This document shows, in pieces, positions 27,463-35,983 of a stretch of DNA of 64,000 nt. The position numbers were made by a program, and so were the translations under genes. A model generated the notes under the pieces. It saw only the letters and a program-made list of their open reading frames with translations. It searched no databases and was not told the origin of the DNA. Source of the stretch: Bradyrhizobium hereditatis (GTDB lineage Bacteria; Pseudomonadota; Alphaproteobacteria; Rhizobiales; Xanthobacteraceae); contig NZ_JAGKJK010000002.1 of the NCBI RefSeq assembly GCF_020329435.1, positions 248,001 to 312,000 of the forward strand, given 5' to 3'. Within the stretch, counting starts at the first letter, position 1, and every line of letters begins with the position of its first letter.

Positions 27463-28020
27463 TCAGGTGCGTCGAGCCTTGCGGGTCTTCTTCGGGCTCT
27501 TCTTGCTCGCCGCCTTGCTCGTAGCTCTTGATTTCTCGCGGCTCGATTTCGCTGCTGATTTTTTCGCCGTCTTCTTTGCCGATCGGGCCGTTGCAGCTCG
27601 CGCTGTTGCAGCCCGAGTCTTGGCAGTTCGAGTGTTGGTAGTTCGAGCCTTGGCAGCTCGAGCATTGGCAGCTCGAACCTTGCCGGTTCGGGCCTCACCC
27701 GTTCGGGCAGTTGCGGCTCTAGACATGGCTTTCGCTGTTCGGGCCTTGGCAGCCTCCGCTTTCCTCGGTTCGCCACCGCGTTCCTTCACCGCCCGCTTGC
27801 GCCGTTCAGGGGCGGCTGCAACCGGTGGCACCATCTGCGGATCGGAAACGAGGCCGTCGGCAGCAAGCGGCACATAAGCCGCCGCGCGTTCATCAGCCTT
27901 CAGGGCTGGTTCGTCCGTCTTCAACGCCTTGCTTGCGGCTTCCGTCGCCGTATTGGCGATCTCCTTCACCGTATCGGTGAACTTCTCCGCGATAGATTTG
28001 TCCTTGTCGCTGTCGTCCAT
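27463..28020 (-). CDS. Histone H1-like Lys/Arg/Ala-rich repeat protein
   Basis: A 185-residue protein. The N-terminal 70 residues are ordinary and partly acidic (MDDSDKDKSIAEKF...); from about residue 72 to the end it is almost only A, R, K, T and S. Nine tandem pentads of the form [A/T/V]R[T/A/S][A/T/G][K/N/T/E] occupy residues 105-149, then a KKSAAKSS-type tail follows. GGGAGGGCAAC precedes the ATG at 28018-28020. Similar bacterial tails (AlgP, HctB-like, PhaF) bind DNA or RNA nonspecifically; that role here is inference. Confidence 0.75.
   Translation of the reverse strand: MDDSDKDKSIAEKFTDTVKEIANTATEAASKALKTDEPALKADERAAAYVPLAADGLVSDPQMVPPVAAAPERRKRAVKERGGEPRKAEAAKARTAKAMSRAATARTGEARTGKVRAANARAAKARTTNTRTAKTRAATARAATARSAKKTAKKSAAKSSREKSRATSKAASKKSPKKTRKARRT
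27574..27708 (-). repeat. Tandem 15-bp repeat array coding pentapeptides
   Basis: About nine degenerate 15-bp units read on the + strand as variants of TTGGCAGCTCGAGCA; each encodes one five-residue unit of the histone-like tail on the minus strand. Units keep the reading frame, so copy number changes would alter protein length without a frameshift. Confidence 0.8.
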
Positions 28021-28087
28021 GTTGCCCTCCCGAGCTTTGCACACAGAACTAACCGACCCGATGGCGCGGGGTTCCTCGATGGAAACC

Positions 28088-29260
28088 CTACTCTGCCAGC
28101 TGAAACCGCTCGAAGCGGTGTAGCTCTTCCTCGATGCGGCGCTTGTAGTCCTTGCGTGCGCCCTTCGCCGCGCCCTTGCCGACCCAGCTCCATTTCTGCA
28201 TCAGCAGCTTCTTGTTCTGGCGGTCCGTCTTCAAGTCGATGGCGGCCACGATGTCTTCGCCGACCAGCACCGGCAGCGCGAAATAGCCGAACACGCGTTT
28301 TTCCTTCGGCACATAGGCCTCGAAGCGGTGGCCGTAACCGAAAAACAATTCGGTACGCTTGCGCTGGATAATAAGCGGATCGAACGGCGAGAGGATGTGA
28401 ACCGGCCCCTCGCCCGCCTCTGCCGGTAGGCCGGCCTCCAGCACTTCCGGCCGGGCCCAATGCTCCTGCTTGCCGGCGCCTTCGAGCGCGAGCGGCACCA
28501 GTTCCTTGCGCCGCACCCGCCCCTCGATCAGCCGCCGCACCGCCGGCTTGCTCGGCGCATCGAGATGGCAGATCGAATCGAGGCTGACGACGCCTTGCGA
28601 GCGCAATGCGCGGTCGAGCAGATAGGCGGTGATGTCAGCCGAACTGGCTGGCTTTGGCGGCTTGTCCCAGCCGAAATGCCGCGTCATCAGCTCATACGTC
28701 TTGAGCATGCCGGTGCGTTCGGAGATCGTCACCTCGCCGGTATAGAAGGCAAGTTGCAGCGCCCGTTTCGACGGTTTGCGGCTCTGCCAAAGGTGCTCTT
28801 TCTCGGTCAGAACGTCGTCGTCGATGTCGCGGATGGTCAGCGCGCCGCCCTGCCGCAACAGCCGCATGACCTTGCGGGTGTCCTCGGGCTTGACGGAAGC
28901 AAACCATTTGTGACCGTTGCGGCGGTGCTCTCGCATCGCCGGAATGAAGAAACGAAAGTCTTTCGCCGGCACGTAGGACAGCGCATGCGTCCAGTATTCG
29001 AAGACGCTCTTGTCGACGCTCTGCGCATGCCGCAGGTCGGCGCGGGCGTAGGCAGGGATGCGGCTATACAGAATGTGGTGATGGCAGCGCTCGATGACGT
29101 GGATAGTGTCGATCTGGACGTAGCCGAGATGGTCGACCGCCGCCGCGACGGCCTCGGGGCCGGCGCCGAACGGCTCGCTGGTATCGAGCCGCTGGGCCTG
29201 CAGCCAAATTCGCCGGGCCTCAGGCTTGGTCAGGGGATAGGAATCAGTCGCACGGGGCAT
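28088..29260 (-). CDS. YcaQ-family winged-helix protein (HTH_42; DNA cross-link glycosylase family)
   Basis: A 390-residue protein of the YcaQ/AlkX superfamily of DNA glycosylases that unhook interstrand cross-links. The family QxD motif is visible as VQIDTIHVIERCHHHILYSR near residue 48, followed by winged-helix repeats and the C-terminal SPFDPLIIQRKRTELFFGYG. The start ATG is at 29258-29260. The catalytic residues match the family pattern, so activity is plausible but not proved. The gene ends 67 bases before the histone-like gene start, in the same direction. Confidence 0.88.
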   Translation of the reverse strand: MPRATDSYPLTKPEARRIWLQAQRLDTSEPFGAGPEAVAAAVDHLGYVQIDTIHVIERCHHHILYSRIPAYARADLRHAQSVDKSVFEYWTHALSYVPAKDFRFFIPAMREHRRNGHKWFASVKPEDTRKVMRLLRQGGALTIRDIDDDVLTEKEHLWQSRKPSKRALQLAFYTGEVTISERTGMLKTYELMTRHFGWDKPPKPASSADITAYLLDRALRSQGVVSLDSICHLDAPSKPAVRRLIEGRVRRKELVPLALEGAGKQEHWARPEVLEAGLPAEAGEGPVHILSPFDPLIIQRKRTELFFGYGHRFEAYVPKEKRVFGYFALPVLVGEDIVAAIDLKTDRQNKKLLMQKWSWVGKGAAKGARKDYKRRIEEELHRFERFQLAE

Positions 29261-29335
29261 CGCGCGGCAATGTAGCGGGATTCGCGCGTGCTGGGAGTCC
29301 CGGTTCCCGGGCCGCCGCCTCGCCGCGAGCTTACC

Positions 29336-29566
29336 TCACCGCTTCTGCCGCTCGTTGACGCTGCCGGTTGCGATTTCGCCCTCGCAGGAGGCGCGGCCGG
29401 GCTGGGGCGCATGACATTTGTAGACCTGGCCGGTAAGCCGATCGACCAGCCACGCGCTCTCCTCTGTCGGGCTTTCGAACCCGACATAGCGGCTGCCGAG
29501 CGAGTTGATCAGCGTCGACAGCAAAATTGCAGCGGCGATCATCGCCGCGCCGATCAGTGTTGGCAT
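29336..29566 (-). CDS. Small single-pass membrane hypothetical protein
   Basis: A 76-residue protein with one N-terminal membrane helix (MPTLIGAAMIAAAILLSTLI) and a polar tail containing two cysteines (YKCHAPQPGRASCEGE). GGAAG lies upstream of ATG 29564-29566. A longer open frame reaches 29974 but its extra part is repetitive and not like a protein. Function unknown. Confidence 0.55.
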   Translation of the reverse strand: MPTLIGAAMIAAAILLSTLINSLGSRYVGFESPTEESAWLVDRLTGQVYKCHAPQPGRASCEGEIATGSVNERQKR

Positions 29567-30021
29567 AGAACTTCCGGAACCGGCTGGCTCCGATGCGCTG
29601 GCACGATAGCCTAGATACTCACGCTGACGTTTGACTGACTGTAACACCGCCCCGTCCGTTTGGTTGCCCCGAACGATTTCTTCTTCAGATTTTTTTGTGA
29701 ATGGTTTTGCTAGAGACGCATCTGGCCGATTTGTTGTCCACACATCGGCACTAGAGCGACGGTCCACTTTTTTCTTTTCTGAAGCAGGGAGCGCGACGAC
29801 TCTCTGGCCGGATGCGGGCTGTTCGTTCCGTAAAATTACGTGCTGCCATGCTTTGCCGTACAGAGCACGCGCGAATCTCAAATCGACTTGCAGGAAGCTT
29901 TCATGCCGAAGTCGGCGCCGATCGGGACGTTCGATGTCGGGGCGCTGGCGCTTGGCCGAGGTCGACGCCCCCAAGTGCTGTCCTTGTAAAAAAGGTTAGG
30001 CCATTCCACCCGATCGAGTTC

Positions 30022-30035
30022 GTGATTCAAATCAC
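30022..30035. promoter_or_regulatory. CRP/FNR-type palindrome, distal
   Basis: GTGATTCAAATCAC is a perfect GTGA-N6-TCAC palindrome, 14 bp, 232 bases upstream of the OmpA-family ATG. It also has the TGAT-N4-ATCA core of FNR/FixK sites. Which regulator of the family binds is not known. Confidence 0.5.
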
Positions 30036-30160
30036 GCTAGCAAGGTAGAGCGAAGCAACCTGCCGCCGACATGACGGCGAGCAAAGCGACCTTGCGCGGA
30101 CTTCAACACCCTGCAGGATCTATTGAAAAGTCCGCTTCGGCGCAAAGCTGGGTCTTCACC

Positions 30161-30180
30161 AATGTGATTTGAGTCACATT
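30161..30180. promoter_or_regulatory. CRP-type palindrome before ompA-like gene, proximal
   Basis: AATGTGATTTGAGTCACATT is a perfect 20-bp palindrome (7-base arms, 6-base spacer) and fits the consensus TGTGA-N6-TCACA of CRP-family regulators. It lies 86 bases upstream of the start codon, and its centre is 142 bases from the distal site. Activation or repression cannot be told from sequence. Confidence 0.6.
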
Positions 30181-30266
30181 GGTTGCTTTGAACCCGTCCT
30201 ATCATCGCAGCATCAAAACGTCATGCACGCCGGTTTGCAGGCGTTAACAACTTAAGGAATAGGACA

Positions 30267-30905
30267 ATGACTCGCTATCTTGGACTTTCAATCATGACTG
30301 TCGGCACCGCGCTGTCGATGACGGCGGGCCTGGCCGCCGCCGGCGACACCGTTTCGGCCGACAAGATCCTGGACGCCCTGAAGCCGAAGGCTGGCGCGAC
30401 CCGCGGCCTCTCGACCGGCCCGCAGCAGCCGGTGGATGCCACCGCCAAGGCCAAGGAGATCAACTTCGTCGACTCCTTGCGCAACCGCAAAACCCGATCG
30501 CTGTCGCTCGGCGAGCGCCAGGAGATTGCGGAACTTGCCGCGAGCAAGCCGAAGATCGACCTCGAAATCCAGTTCGACTACGACTCGGCCGACATCAGCA
30601 AGAGCTCGGTTTCCGCGGTGCAGGAGCTCGGCAAGGCGCTGTCCGATGCGAGCCTGAAGGGTTCGACCTTCGTGGTCGCCGGTCATACCGACGCGATCGG
30701 CGGCGAAGCCTATAACCAGGACCTTTCAGAGCGCCGGGCCGATACGATCAAGAAGTATCTGACCGAGAAGTACGGCATTGCCGGTTCCAATCTCGTGACC
30801 GTCGGATACGGCGAGAGCCGGCCGAAGGATCCGAACGCGCCGATGGACCCGACCAACCGCCGCGTCCAGGTCGTCAACATGGATAACAAGACCGCCTCGA
30901 AGTGA
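30267..30905 (+). CDS. OmpA-family outer membrane/peptidoglycan-associated protein
   Basis: A 212-residue protein: signal peptide (to about residue 25, LAAAG), a linker, and a C-terminal OmpA domain (about 98-205) with FDYDSADI, GHTDAIGGEAYNQDLSERRA, GYGESRP and NRRVQV, which bind peptidoglycan diaminopimelate. No beta-barrel is present, so it is periplasmic. AAGGAATAGGACA precedes the ATG. A strong hairpin terminator follows 14 bases after the stop. Confidence 0.9.
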   Translation: MTRYLGLSIMTVGTALSMTAGLAAAGDTVSADKILDALKPKAGATRGLSTGPQQPVDATAKAKEINFVDSLRNRKTRSLSLGERQEIAELAASKPKIDLEIQFDYDSADISKSSVSAVQELGKALSDASLKGSTFVVAGHTDAIGGEAYNQDLSERRADTIKKYLTEKYGIAGSNLVTVGYGESRPKDPNAPMDPTNRRVQVVNMDNKTASK

Positions 30906-30919
30906 GGCTCTGAATGCCG

Positions 30920-30953
30920 ATCCGCCTGCTGCTTGCGGCAGGCGGATTTTTTT
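30920..30953 (+). terminator. Rho-independent terminator of the ompA-like gene
   Basis: A 10-bp perfect stem ATCCGCCTGC / GCAGGCGGAT with an 8-base loop is followed by seven T residues (30947-30953). It sits just after the OmpA-family stop and ends 64 bases before the convergent glycosyltransferase stop. Confidence 0.9.
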
Positions 30954-31016
30954 CTGGCGGTGGGTAATGGCTCAGGCGCGGGCCCGTTGCAGTCTAGGCC
31001 TCGATGCAACGGCCGC

Positions 31017-32318
31017 TCAAATCCAGTTCTGGAAGATCATCAGGCGGCTGAACGTCGCCATCGACGTGCCTACGAACGCGGCCGATATCGGCAACATTGC
31101 GGCAAAGCCGGCAAAGCCAATTGCGACATAGCCCCATAACAGCCACCCAGGCATGCCGCCGCGTTTCAAGGCATACACCAGTGCAAAGCTCGCCGTAGTC
31201 GCCGCCGGCAGATAGTAATAAATGAAGCCGAGCGTTCGCGGCAGCAATGCCCATGCGAGATATGGGCCGAAGTAGAACGCCAGTATCAGGAAGGCATCAA
31301 CCCGCCGCGTCACGATCCAGTCGCGCAGGCAGATCGCGACCGCAAGCAGCGCCGGCCACAGGATCACAGGATTACCGAGAAAGACCACCGCGGCGATATG
31401 GTCTTCGTCGATCTTGTCGAAGAGATACCAGACCGGACGGACCAGGAACGGCCATGACGGCCATGAACTCATATAAGTGTGTCCGGAGATCGCGCTGGTC
31501 GTGTTGTCGTTGAAGATCCGCCGTTGCGCTTCCAGGACATCCGAAACGGAAAGTCCGTAGAGCGGAATGAACGTCGCGAGATAGACGGCGGCCGGAATCA
31601 GAACAAAGCACACGGCGAAGTGCCAAGCTCTGAAGTCCGGCCAGAGGTCGGGCCGGTACCAATCTTCCGGTCTGGCGTCGGCGAATTGCGTGCGCCAGCT
31701 TTGCATCAGGCGGATCGCCGCGATGATAACGATGCAGACGGTGAGCACGAACAGCCCGCTCCACTTGCAGGCGGCGGACAGGCCGAAGCCGACCCCGGCA
31801 AGGGCGAACCACAGATGCGGCCGCTGTTTTCGAAAGCCATGTATGAACGCGGCGATGGCAAACAGACTGAAGGCGAGCCCAAAAATATCCAGCATCGCGA
31901 TCCGCGACTGCACGAACAGCATCTGGTTGAAGAAGGCGAGCAGGCTCGCCGCGATGGCCGGCCCCTGAGCCGCGAACAACGCCACGCCGCACAGATACAC
32001 CGCGACGACGGCGAACGATCCGAACAAGACGCCCGGATAGCGCCAGCCCAGCGGTCCGTCACCGAACGAATGGATCGACAGTGCGATGAACTGCTTGGCG
32101 AGCGGCGGATGCATCGGATTGAGTATCGGCTCGCGCATTACCGGCTCGACCATCTGCCGCGCCGCCGGTACATAATGAACTTCGTCGAAATAGAATTTCT
32201 CCGGCGTGGTGACGCCGATCAACAGCGCGAAGTGTGCGAGAACGAAAAGAACTGCCGCAACGATGCCCGTGCGCAACGTCGAGTCGGAAACAGAAACTGA
32301 TTGGGTTGCTGGCTTCAC
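31017..32318 (-). CDS. Dolichyl/polyprenyl-phosphate-mannose protein mannosyltransferase-like protein
   Basis: A 433-residue integral membrane protein of the GT39/PMT family with about eleven helices. The catalytic acidic motif YFDEVHYVPAAR is in the first periplasmic loop (about 43-54), followed by HPPLAKQFIALSIHS; the C-terminal PMT_4TMC domain has SSWPSWPFLVRPVWYLF. GTG at 32316-32318 is the only sensible start. It would transfer a sugar from a polyprenyl phosphate carrier to protein or another acceptor in the periplasm; donor and acceptor are unknown. Confidence 0.85.
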   Translation of the reverse strand: MKPATQSVSVSDSTLRTGIVAAVLFVLAHFALLIGVTTPEKFYFDEVHYVPAARQMVEPVMREPILNPMHPPLAKQFIALSIHSFGDGPLGWRYPGVLFGSFAVVAVYLCGVALFAAQGPAIAASLLAFFNQMLFVQSRIAMLDIFGLAFSLFAIAAFIHGFRKQRPHLWFALAGVGFGLSAACKWSGLFVLTVCIVIIAAIRLMQSWRTQFADARPEDWYRPDLWPDFRAWHFAVCFVLIPAAVYLATFIPLYGLSVSDVLEAQRRIFNDNTTSAISGHTYMSSWPSWPFLVRPVWYLFDKIDEDHIAAVVFLGNPVILWPALLAVAICLRDWIVTRRVDAFLILAFYFGPYLAWALLPRTLGFIYYYLPAATTASFALVYALKRGGMPGWLLWGYVAIGFAGFAAMLPISAAFVGTSMATFSRLMIFQNWI

Positions 32319-32442
32319 GGAAGATCTGACAGGAATCAGGGACTAGACGACATTGCGGCAAATTGAGTGTGACGGCTCCAGATTCTTATGTCCATCGCAT
32401 TGAACGAGCGAGAACTATGCAGTTTGTGGCCGCACCGGTTGG

Positions 32443-32880
32443 ATGAGCCTTCTGTCACCGCGCGATGAGGTGGCGGCTTCCGTCGAGGTCTGGCAGCTAT
32501 GGCAGCGGGTGAAGGGCGACACGGATCCATCCGTCGCCTTCAATCCGTTCGACGCTTCGATCGGCGATGGCACCGATCGCACCAATCTCGTCAAGATCGG
32601 CGGACAATGGACGCATCTGTTCGGCTCAAGTGTTGAAGTCAATATCAACGGCGGATGGGTGCAATCTTTCGGAACGAAATCCGGGATTGTCGCCACGGTG
32701 ATGGGCGACGACACCATCGTGCCGACCATCGGCAATCAGGGCTGGTTCGAGTATGGCGACCGGCTTGGCTTGCGCATCACCAAGGGCTGGATTGCGGACT
32801 TGTTCCTCAACGGCACCGCTGGTCCGCAGCCGGTCGGCAATACGCTTCACGGCGGTGTGGGGCTGCGGATCAGTTATTAG
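32443..32880 (+). pseudogene. Autotransporter beta-barrel fragment
   Basis: An isolated 145-codon frame resembling the last strands of an autotransporter/OM beta-barrel domain: alternating aromatic strands (GGQWTHLFGSSVEVNINGGW, WFEYGDRLGLRITKG) and a C-terminal aromatic end, VGLRISY, as in barrels recognised by BamA. There is no signal peptide, passenger or convincing ribosome site, and an in-frame stop lies at 32401. It is most likely the 3' remnant of a deleted autotransporter gene. Confidence 0.65.
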
Positions 32881-32886
32881 ATGGGA

Positions 32887-32983
32887 ATGTAGGGTGCGCA
32901 AAGGCGCTTGCGCCGTGCCCACCATCTATCAGCAGACGGTCCTCATGAATGGTGGGCACGCTATCGCTTTGCCCACCCTACAT
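32887..32983. repeat. Imperfect palindromic repeat element
   Basis: Arms ATGTAGGGTG / CACCCTACAT bound a long hairpin that also contains GCCGTGCCCACCAT / ATGGTGGGCACG. It fills nearly all the gap between the autotransporter remnant and the convergent VOC gene and could act as a bidirectional terminator. Confidence 0.75.
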
Positions 32984-32998
32984 GATCCGCTCGAATGG

Positions 32999-33424
32999 TC
33001 AGGCGCTGGCGGGCTGTGCGGCGGTTGCAGCCGCGACGTCCATCCACATCACTTCCCAATGGTGACCGTCCGGATCTTCGAAGCTGCGGCCATACATGAA
33101 GCCATAATCCTGCTTCGGCCCTGGATCGGCGCTGCCGCCCGCGCCTTGGGCTTTGGCAACCATCTCGTCCACGGCGCCGCGGCTGTCGGCGGATAGGCAG
33201 AGCAGGACCTGGCTCGTGGCCTTGGCGTCGGCAATCTTCTTCGAGGTGAACTGGCGATATTTTTCGTGGGTCAGCAGCATCGCGTAAATGGTGTCCGAAA
33301 TCACCATGCAGGACGCCGTGTCATCGGAGAATTGCGGGTTCTTTTCGGCGCCGATCGCCTGATAGAAGGCGGTCGAGCGGGCGAGATCGCTGACCGGCAG
33401 GTTGACGAAGATCATTTTGGCCAT
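32999..33424 (-). CDS. VOC-family (glyoxalase-like) protein
   Basis: A 141-residue single-module vicinal oxygen chelate protein. It starts MAKMIFVNLPVSDLARSTAF with the beta-alpha-beta-beta-beta fold, and the C-half has FMYGRSFEDPDGHHWEVMWM with a conserved metal-type His/Glu region. ATG at 33422-33424 follows AAAGGAG. Members are usually lactoylglutathione-lyase relatives, bleomycin-resistance-like or extradiol-like; no substrate is evident. Confidence 0.88.
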   Translation of the reverse strand: MAKMIFVNLPVSDLARSTAFYQAIGAEKNPQFSDDTASCMVISDTIYAMLLTHEKYRQFTSKKIADAKATSQVLLCLSADSRGAVDEMVAKAQGAGGSADPGPKQDYGFMYGRSFEDPDGHHWEVMWMDVAAATAAQPASA

Positions 33425-33552
33425 CTGGGACTCCTTTTTCGCGGGTTCGTGCCAAGGACGAGCGGGCCAAGGCGGACCCGACATCCGGTTTGAATTATTT
33501 GAAGCGCGAGTGCCGGCGCCAAAGCGGGTAATTTCGGGAACCAGCCGTCAGC

Positions 33553-34290
33553 CTACCTGCCCTTGAAGTCTGGCTTGCGCTTTTCGGCGAATGCCTTCAC
33601 GCCTTCTTTCAGGTCTTCGCTGTCCCTGATGGCATCGAGCATCCTGCGCACCTCGGCGACCGTTTCCAACGGGCCTTTCGGCATGGCGTCGCGGGCAAGC
33701 TTCTTCAATGCCCGGACCACCAGGGGCGCATTGGCGGCGATTTTGGCTGCCATCTCCTGGGCGAGTGCGACGTGCTGTCCCTTCGGCACCACCTTGTTGA
33801 CGAAGCCGATCTGGTACGCGCGCTCCGCCGACATCTCCTCGCCAACGAGAAGAAATTCCATCGCGATCTTGTGGGGCATCCGCGCCATCACCGAGGAGAC
33901 GCCGCCGGCGGTGGTGCCGATCTTACCCTCGGGATAGATGAAGCGTGTCGTTTCGGATGCCACGCACATATCGGCCATCTGCACCAGCACGAAGGCGCCC
34001 CCGACGACCCAGCCTGACGTCGCGGCGATCACCGGCTTGTCGAGCTCGACGCCCAATCCCGGCACGGTATGCCACATGTTGACTGGGAGATCCCTGACGT
34101 CGGCGCCGACCGAAAAATACTTCTCTTCGGACGACGCAAGCACCGCAACACGGTCGTCGCTTTCGTGAAAGCGCAGCCACGCTTCGCGCAGCTCATCGCA
34201 TAGGGCGTTGTTGAGTGCATTGTGCGCGGACGCGCGATCCATCGTGATGGTGGCGACGTGGCCTGCGCTCTCGTAGCGAACAAGCTTCAT
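33553..34290 (-). CDS. Enoyl-CoA hydratase/isomerase family protein (crotonase)
   Basis: A 245-residue crotonase. The oxyanion-hole region YFSVGADVRDL (about 58-68) and the second region SGWVVGGAFVLVQMADMCVA are clear, with PEGKIGTTAGGVSS near residue 120 where hydratases have PEIxLGxxPGxGG. The Glu of that segment is kept. ATG 34288-34290 follows GGGGGAA. It is near a cupin gene in the same direction, 44 bases upstream, so probably one operon. Exact reaction not assignable. Confidence 0.87.
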   Translation of the reverse strand: MKLVRYESAGHVATITMDRASAHNALNNALCDELREAWLRFHESDDRVAVLASSEEKYFSVGADVRDLPVNMWHTVPGLGVELDKPVIAATSGWVVGGAFVLVQMADMCVASETTRFIYPEGKIGTTAGGVSSVMARMPHKIAMEFLLVGEEMSAERAYQIGFVNKVVPKGQHVALAQEMAAKIAANAPLVVRALKKLARDAMPKGPLETVAEVRRMLDAIRDSEDLKEGVKAFAEKRKPDFKGR

Positions 34291-34334
34291 GGCATTCCCC
34301 CGCGACGTCAGCCCGACGGCGACGATTTTCTTCT

Positions 34335-34850
34335 TTACTTCCTCTCAGCGGGATCGCGGTGCACCGGATCGACCCACAACACCGTCTCCGGCTTCTCCAC
34401 CGGCTCGATGTCGAGATTGATCGCAACCGCCTCGCCGTCGCTGCGTACCAGCACGCATTCCAGCACCTCGTCGGGGCTGGCGTTGATCTCCTGATGCGGC
34501 ACATAGGGTGGCACGAAGATGAAGTCGCCAGGGCCGGCTTCGGCGGTGAATTGCAGATGCTCGCCCCAGCGCATCCGCGCCTTGCCTTTCACGACATAGA
34601 TGATGCTTTCGAGATGGCCGTGATGATGCGCGCCGGTCTTGGCGTCGGGCTTGATCGTCACCGTTCCCGCCCACAATTTCTGCGCGCCGACCCGAGCGAA
34701 ATTGATCGCGGCCTTGCGGTCCATGCCGGCGGTCGACGGCACGTTAGGATCGAGCTGATTGCCGGGAATGACACGAACGCCGTCATGCTTCCAGCGCTCG
34801 TCGTGATCGTGGGCGTGGTGGGAATGGGTGTGGTCGTGGGTGCCGGTCAT
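34335..34850 (-). CDS. Cupin-domain protein with His-rich N-terminus
   Basis: A 171-residue single cupin. The metal motif GAHHHGHLESIIYVVKGKARM (residues about 73-92) has the His-x-His pattern and Glu; the second cupin motif is at PGDFIFVPPYVPHQEINA. The N-terminal MTGTHDHTHSHHAHDHDERW is extremely histidine-rich, like a metal-sequestering tag. It lies directly upstream of the crotonase gene on the same strand. Confidence 0.87.
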   Translation of the reverse strand: MTGTHDHTHSHHAHDHDERWKHDGVRVIPGNQLDPNVPSTAGMDRKAAINFARVGAQKLWAGTVTIKPDAKTGAHHHGHLESIIYVVKGKARMRWGEHLQFTAEAGPGDFIFVPPYVPHQEINASPDEVLECVLVRSDGEAVAINLDIEPVEKPETVLWVDPVHRDPAERK

Positions 34851-34979
34851 TGGGCGCCTTCTCGAAAGATCGTTTTTCCGGACGGTATCGAAAAGCAGGG
34901 CGACAAACCAGAAGATTAAGGGAGCCTGCGGCGCATGGGCGCCCCGGATTTCGTCATGGCCGGGCGCGTTCCCACCTGC

Positions 34980-35960
34980 TCAACGCCTTCTCGACATCAC
35001 ATCCGGATTGACGATATTCGTCGGCGTTCCCGCGGCGTAGGCCAGGATCTGATCGAAAATATCGGTGAACTGGATTTCGTATTCGTCGCGCGAGACATAG
35101 CCAAGGTGCGGCGTGCAGACCACGTTGTCCATGGTCAAGAGGGGATCATTGACGTCGCGCAGCGGCTCTTTTTCATAGACGTCGACCGCGGCCATGCCGG
35201 GACGTCCGGCGCGCAGCGCGCTGACGAGTGCATTCGGCTCGATCAGCGGCGCGCGGCTGGTGTTGACCAGGAGCGCTGTAGGTTTCATGCGCGCGAGATC
35301 TTCCGCCTTGACGATGCCTCGCGTGGCATCGACGAGCCGCATGTGCAGCGAAAGCACGTCGCATCGCTCGAAGAAATCGGACTTGCTCGCAGCGGTCTCA
35401 TAGCCGTCGGCACGCGCCTTCGCCATGGCGGGTTCCCGCGCCCATACCAGCACGTTCATGCCGAACGCCTTGCCGTAGCCGGCAACGACGGCGCCGATGC
35501 GGCCGTAGCCATAGATGCCAAGCGTCTTGCCGCGCAGCGTGTGGCCGACGCCGATCTGCCATTTGCCGGCCTTGAGCGCTGCCATCTGCTGCGGGATGGC
35601 GCGCATCGCCGCCAGGATCAGGCCCCAGGTGAATTCGGCGGTCGCATAGGAGGGCGTATCGGCATGCTGGCTTGACGACACGACAATGCCGAGCCGGGTG
35701 CAGGTGTCGATATCGATATGCGGATAGACGCTGCGCTGACTGATCAATTTCAGCTTCGGCAGGCGTTCCAGAAGCGGTGTGCGGATCTGCGTGCGCTCGC
35801 GGATAAGCACCAGCGCCTCCGTATCCTTCAGGCGCTCCGCCAGCGCGTCGACGTCCTGGACGTGATCGTTCCAGATAGTGACGTCGTGGCCGGCAAGCTT
35901 GCCAAAACAATCGAGGGTGCGCAGCGTGTCGAAATAGTCGTCGAGGATCGAGACCTTCAC
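34980..35960 (-). CDS. D-2-hydroxyacid dehydrogenase family protein
   Basis: A 326-residue NAD-dependent dehydrogenase. The Rossmann fold [17 protein letters not shown] is near residue 151-167. The catalytic triad is visible: Arg in NTSRAPLI, Glu in DVYEKEPL, and His in TPHLGYVS. The start is GTG at 35958-35960 after GGGGGAGG. Related to phosphoglycerate or glyoxylate/hydroxypyruvate reductases; without a partner gene the substrate remains open. Confidence 0.9.
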   Translation of the reverse strand: MKVSILDDYFDTLRTLDCFGKLAGHDVTIWNDHVQDVDALAERLKDTEALVLIRERTQIRTPLLERLPKLKLISQRSVYPHIDIDTCTRLGIVVSSSQHADTPSYATAEFTWGLILAAMRAIPQQMAALKAGKWQIGVGHTLRGKTLGIYGYGRIGAVVAGYGKAFGMNVLVWAREPAMAKARADGYETAASKSDFFERCDVLSLHMRLVDATRGIVKAEDLARMKPTALLVNTSRAPLIEPNALVSALRAGRPGMAAVDVYEKEPLRDVNDPLLTMDNVVCTPHLGYVSRDEYEIQFTDIFDQILAYAAGTPTNIVNPDVMSRRR

Positions 35961-35983
35961 GACGCGCCTCCCCCGCTTGCGCC

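Larger units (their letters stand above)
29567..30266. other. 700-base intergenic region without a supported gene
   Basis: This stretch separates the small membrane protein from the OmpA-family gene. Base composition is locally less GC-rich, with T/A runs near 29690-29710 and 29990. Short open frames on both strands lack ribosome sites and normal amino-acid composition. It holds two GTGA-N6-TCAC palindromes (30022-30035 and 30161-30180). An sRNA or a long 5' leader is possible, nothing more is seen. Confidence 0.6.

Noticed and set aside
27574..27708. Repeat array as a CRISPR
   Set aside because: Units are 15 bp, contiguous and without spacers, and they keep the reading frame of the histone-like protein; no cas genes.
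29631..29999. Plus-strand small gene in the long intergenic region
   Set aside because: The 122-codon frame is rich in Cys, Arg and Ser with no domain, and lies in an A/T-tract region; no good ribosome site.
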